7,928 nt of DNA, taken from NCBI GenBank assembly GCA_003554345.1, contig PWGE01000213.1:1-7928 (forward strand), in the 5' to 3' direction. This document shows positions 4,973 through 7,928 of this stretch, piece by piece; the first letter of the stretch is position 1, and each line of letters opens with the position of its first letter. Both the position numbers and the translations under genes were made by a program. This DNA is from Candidatus Sumerlaeota bacterium (GTDB lineage Bacteria > Sumerlaeota > T1SED10-198M). Below the pieces are notes generated by a model. That model had not been told where the DNA came from and searched no databases. It saw only the letters and a list, made by a program, of their open reading frames with translations.

Positions 4973-7928
4973 ATGCGTTTAGGAATAGATACAGGTTCTT
5001 CAACCATAAAAGTTGTCCTTTTTTCTGATGAGGGAAAAATCCTTTTCTCAAGCTACTTCAAGCACCGTGGTAAAGTGCGTTCAACTTTGATTGATACCCT
5101 CAAAAAGATAGATGAACGACATTACCAGACACCGGTAAATGTTTCAATGACCGGGACTGCCGCCATAAAAACCGCCAGGCGCCTGGGTATTCCTTTTATC
5201 CAGGAAGTAAAGGCCTTATCTTCCTGGGTGAAAAAGAAATACCCGGAAGCAGGGGGTATTATAGAGATTGGCGGAGAAGATGCGAAATTTGTTCTCCTGG
5301 GGAAAGACAAAAATCCCCTCATGAAGATGAATGGAAACTGTGCTGGTGGTACGGGTGCTTTTATTGAACAGATGGCAAAATTGCTTGATGTAAAGCTCAG
5401 TGAGCTGGATAAGCTGGCGCAGGGAGCAGGGGAAAGAATACCTTCTATTGCTTCCCGCTGTGGTGTTTTCGCTAAAACTGACATTCAGGCACTGATGAAT
5501 GAAGGGTATCCCAGGGAAGATCTTGCCATGGCTGTTTTCCAGGCAGCAGCCAACCAGTATGTTGCCAGCCTTATGAATGGTCTGGAGCCCCAGGGGGAAC
5601 TCATAATGGGTGGAGGCCCTTTATCTCATTTTAGTTCTCTGAGAGAATCTCTTTCCCGAATCCTTCCCCATTCTCTTAAGCTGGCGGATAATTCGCTCTA
5701 TCTCTCGGCGATGGGAGTGGCCTGCCAGGATAAAGCAGTGAAGCGTTTTTCCGGTATCGGGAAACTTATCGAAAAACTGGAAAACACTGCTCATTTGCGT
5801 GATACTTTTAGCAGTGAAAGGCCTTTATTCAACAATGAGGAGGAATACAGGGATTTTCTCAAACGACAGGAAGAATATACTCTTCCGTATGCCGGAAATG
5901 TATCGTCAGATGAGCCACTATTTCTGGGAGTAGATGCCGGTTCCACGACCATGAAATTTGTTATTATCAATAGACATGGTGAGATCGTTACCTCTTATTA
6001 TACCAACAATAAAGGAGATTCTCTGGAAGCTCTTCGTTATGGACTACAAAAAAAACAGGAGTATCTTTCCCGGGTTCAAGCCACCTTTTCAACAGGGTAT
6101 GGAAGGGATATCTGTCTGGAAGCCTTTAACTTAACCGGAACTCTGGTTGAAACTGCTGCACACTACATTGCCGGCTATGAATTTCATAATGAAATTGATT
6201 TTGTACTTGATATTGGTGGACAGGATATCAAGGCCATGAAGGTGGAAAATAATATCATTACGGATTTTTACCTGAATGAAGCCTGTTCTTCAGGAACCGG
6301 TTCCTTCCTGCAAAATTTTGCCAGTGATATGAGATTATCTCTGGATGATTTTGTCAAAGAGGCCTTATTTGCCCGGCATCCGCCATCACTTGGCAGCAGG
6401 TGCACGGTATTTATGAATTCCAAGGTAAAAGACGCTCTTAATGAGGGTGTGGAAGCAGGAGATATAGCAGCGGGTCTGGCATATAGTGTGGTTAAAAATG
6501 CCCTGTATAAGGTGATACGCGTTCGTAATATCAAAGAGCTGGGTGATACTATACTGGTACAAGGCGGCACCTTTAAGAATGATGCTGTATTAAGAGCTTT
6601 TGAATTGTTAACCGGTAGTAATGTAATACGTATCGAGCAGGCTCATCTCATGGGAGCATACGGGACGGCACTTCATGCTCTGAGGCAATGGAAGAAAAAC
6701 AGGACTGATACCTGGCAGTCAGAAAAAGTATCACTGGATAAACCCCCTGTTCAGGATAAAAAAAGTTTTCAGTGTGGGGGATGTGGCAATAAATGTCGGA
6801 TAACGCGCTTTTTCTTTCAGAATGAGCGAGAATTCCTGACTGGCAATAAGTGTGATGCGCCCCTGAAAAAAGAAGAAAGGACAAGGGTGGTAGAAAAGGA
6901 CTTCTTTGAATATAAGTATGATATTTATTATCAATCCTTGATTGATGAGGATGCATTACCGGCAGAGAAAAGTCGGGGGCGAATAGGTCTTCCCCTGGTA
7001 TTGTCACTATTTGAACATTTCCCGTTTTTCTACACTCTTTTAAAAGAGTGCGGCTTTGATGTCGAGGTTTCTCACTGGACTACAGATGAAATGTATAAAA
7101 AGGGTATGCGCACCCAACTTTCAGAAAACCTCTGTTTTCCTGCAAAAATAGTTCATGGCCATGTGGAAGAAATGATCCAGGAAGATGTGGACAGAGTTTT
7201 GATGCCCATGATTGGTTTTGAAAGTCGCGAAGATGAAAGTGCGGTTGATGTATATAATTGTCCTGTTGTGACCGGTTACGCTGAAGTAATACAAAGTCTC
7301 TACGGAAAAGATGTTCAGATTGATAAACCTTTGATCAGTTTTTATGGTGAGAAAAATCTTTATAAGACAGTATGGCGCTATATAAGAGGTTTGGGAGTTG
7401 AAAAACCTGTATTTCAAAAAGCCTTTAAGCAAGCTTTACATAGAGAAAGAGAGTTAAAGAGAGAATACCTCAGGAAGGGAAAAGAGCTTGTTAAATTTGC
7501 ACAGGAAAGAAACCTTCCTCTCATCGTTGTGGGTGGGCGGGTTTATCATATTGATCCTATTATCCACCATGGCATTTTGCATATGATGTCCAATTATAAT
7601 GCGGTGATTATTAATGAAGAAGTAGGAGCAGCGCTGGCGGGTGATGAACTTGACAGCGTAGATGTCATAACACAATGGACATACCATAATAGACTGTATA
7701 AAAGTGCCTTATGGTTGAAGCAGTTAGATTATTCTCTCTCTGGATATATACAGCTTAACAGTTTTGGTTGCGGACCTGATGCTATTACCACTGATGAGGT
7801 AGACCGCATTTTAAAGGATAGCAGAGTTCCTTACCTCTGTATCAAACTTGATGAAATGTCGACGCTGGGTTCTGCCTCTATTCGTGTGGAGTCACTGTTA
7901 TATGCCCTGGAGAACCAGCAGCCGAAAA
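4973..7928 (+). CDS. Large two-domain acyl-CoA dehydratase activase-like protein (BadF/BadG/BcrA/BcrD type, DUF2229), 3' end outside window
   Basis: The first 985 residues are present with no stop before the window edge. Known relatives run to roughly 1,400 residues. Start 4973 gives MRLGIDTGSS, the usual family beginning. ASKHA domain 1 (about 1-255) has phosphate loops DTGSSTIK (6-13) and EIGGEDAK (98-105). Domain 2 (about 317-572) has DAGSTTMK (321-328) and DIGGQDIK (413-420). Both keep the two cluster cysteines: Cys123 in NCAGGTG with Cys163 in SRCGVF, and Cys438 in ACSSGTG with Cys477 in SRCTVF. In the small HgdC-type activases these hold a [4Fe-4S] cluster between two subunits, and ATP use drives a low-potential electron to a dehydratase. 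Next come CGGCGNKC (601-608) with Cys627, a likely metal site, then a DUF2229/HgdB-like part with ENLCFPAK (718-725), FGCGPDA (931-937) and LDEMSTLG (959-966). Electron acceptor is unknown; no separate dehydratase gene is visible. Confidence 0.88.
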   Translation, partial: MRLGIDTGSSTIKVVLFSDEGKILFSSYFKHRGKVRSTLIDTLKKIDERHYQTPVNVSMTGTAAIKTARRLGIPFIQEVKALSSWVKKKYPEAGGIIEIGGEDAKFVLLGKDKNPLMKMNGNCAGGTGAFIEQMAKLLDVKLSELDKLAQGAGERIPSIASRCGVFAKTDIQALMNEGYPREDLAMAVFQAAANQYVASLMNGLEPQGELIMGGGPLSHFSSLRESLSRILPHSLKLADNSLYLSAMGVACQDKAVKRFSGIGKLIEKLENTAHLRDTFSSERPLFNNEEEYRDFLKRQEEYTLPYAGNVSSDEPLFLGVDAGSTTMKFVIINRHGEIVTSYYTNNKGDSLEALRYGLQKKQEYLSRVQATFSTGYGRDICLEAFNLTGTLVETAAHYIAGYEFHNEIDFVLDIGGQDIKAMKVENNIITDFYLNEACSSGTGSFLQNFASDMRLSLDDFVKEALFARHPPSLGSRCTVFMNSKVKDALNEGVEAGDIAAGLAYSVVKNALYKVIRVRNIKELGDTILVQGGTFKNDAVLRAFELLTGSNVIRIEQAHLMGAYGTALHALRQWKKNRTDTWQSEKVSLDKPPVQDKKSFQCGGCGNKCRITRFFFQNEREFLTGNKCDAPLKKEERTRVVEKDFFEYKYDIYYQSLIDEDALPAEKSRGRIGLPLVLSLFEHFPFFYTLLKECGFDVEVSHWTTDEMYKKGMRTQLSENLCFPAKIVHGHVEEMIQEDVDRVLMPMIGFESREDESAVDVYNCPVVTGYAEVIQSLYGKDVQIDKPLISFYGEKNLYKTVWRYIRGLGVEKPVFQKAFKQALHRERELKREYLRKGKELVKFAQERNLPLIVVGGRVYHIDPIIHHGILHMMSNYNAVIINEEVGAALAGDELDSVDVITQWTYHNRLYKSALWLKQLDYSLSGYIQLNSFGCGPDAITTDEVDRILKDSRVPYLCIKLDEMSTLGSASIRVESLLYALENQQPK

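Noticed and set aside
5122-5484. Minus-strand ORF of 120 codons within the activase gene
   Set aside because: Low-complexity translation rich in Ser, Ala and Pro, antisense to the conserved first ATPase domain; a shadow of the real frame.

Overview
The window appears to be a chromosomal segment from a Gram-negative-type (diderm), probably anaerobic bacterium. A signal-peptide-bearing TolC-like outer-membrane protein and a HlyD-type periplasmic adaptor imply two membranes. The long two-domain 'acyl-CoA dehydratase activase' at the right end is an oxygen-sensitive iron-sulfur protein family found mainly in anaerobes. A free-living spirochaete or another anaerobic diderm would fit, but no rRNA, tRNA or marker gene here fixes the taxon, so this is only an inference. 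Coding DNA is of moderate GC and the intergenic spacers are clearly AT-rich. I saw no RNA genes, insertion sequences, CRISPR arrays or phage genes.

Left region (1-3336, + strand) is a tightly packed four-gene operon. It runs from the 3' end of a VTC-domain polyphosphate polymerase-like protein (1-243), to a DUF4956 membrane protein (276-950), a HlyD-like membrane fusion protein (947-2107) and a TolC-like outer-membrane factor (2104-3336). The last three are joined by 4-bp ATGA stop/start overlaps. VTC and DUF4956 genes are recurrent neighbours in bacteria. Their fusion here to a periplasmic adaptor and an outer-membrane channel, with no ABC, RND or MFS pump in view, is the most interesting feature of the window. 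It suggests an envelope-spanning machine in which a polyphosphate-like polymer is made at the inner membrane and passed outward. That function is a hypothesis.

Middle region: a 151-bp gene-free spacer (3337-3487) separates the operon from a convergent single gene on the - strand (3488-4675). That gene encodes a roughly ten-helix membrane protein with features of GT-C-fold lipid-linked-sugar glycosyltransferases.

Right region: an AT-rich 297-bp divergent spacer (4676-4972) holds candidate promoters for both flanking genes and an unusual concentration of short palindromes. Two copies of CTTTATAAAG lie exactly 84 bp apart, with a 20-bp near-perfect palindrome about midway between them. From 4973 to the window end an open frame encodes the first 985 residues of a large activase-type protein with two BadF/BadG/BcrA/BcrD-like ASKHA ATPase domains, a four-cysteine motif and a DUF2229/HgdB-like segment. 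Its C-terminus is outside the window.
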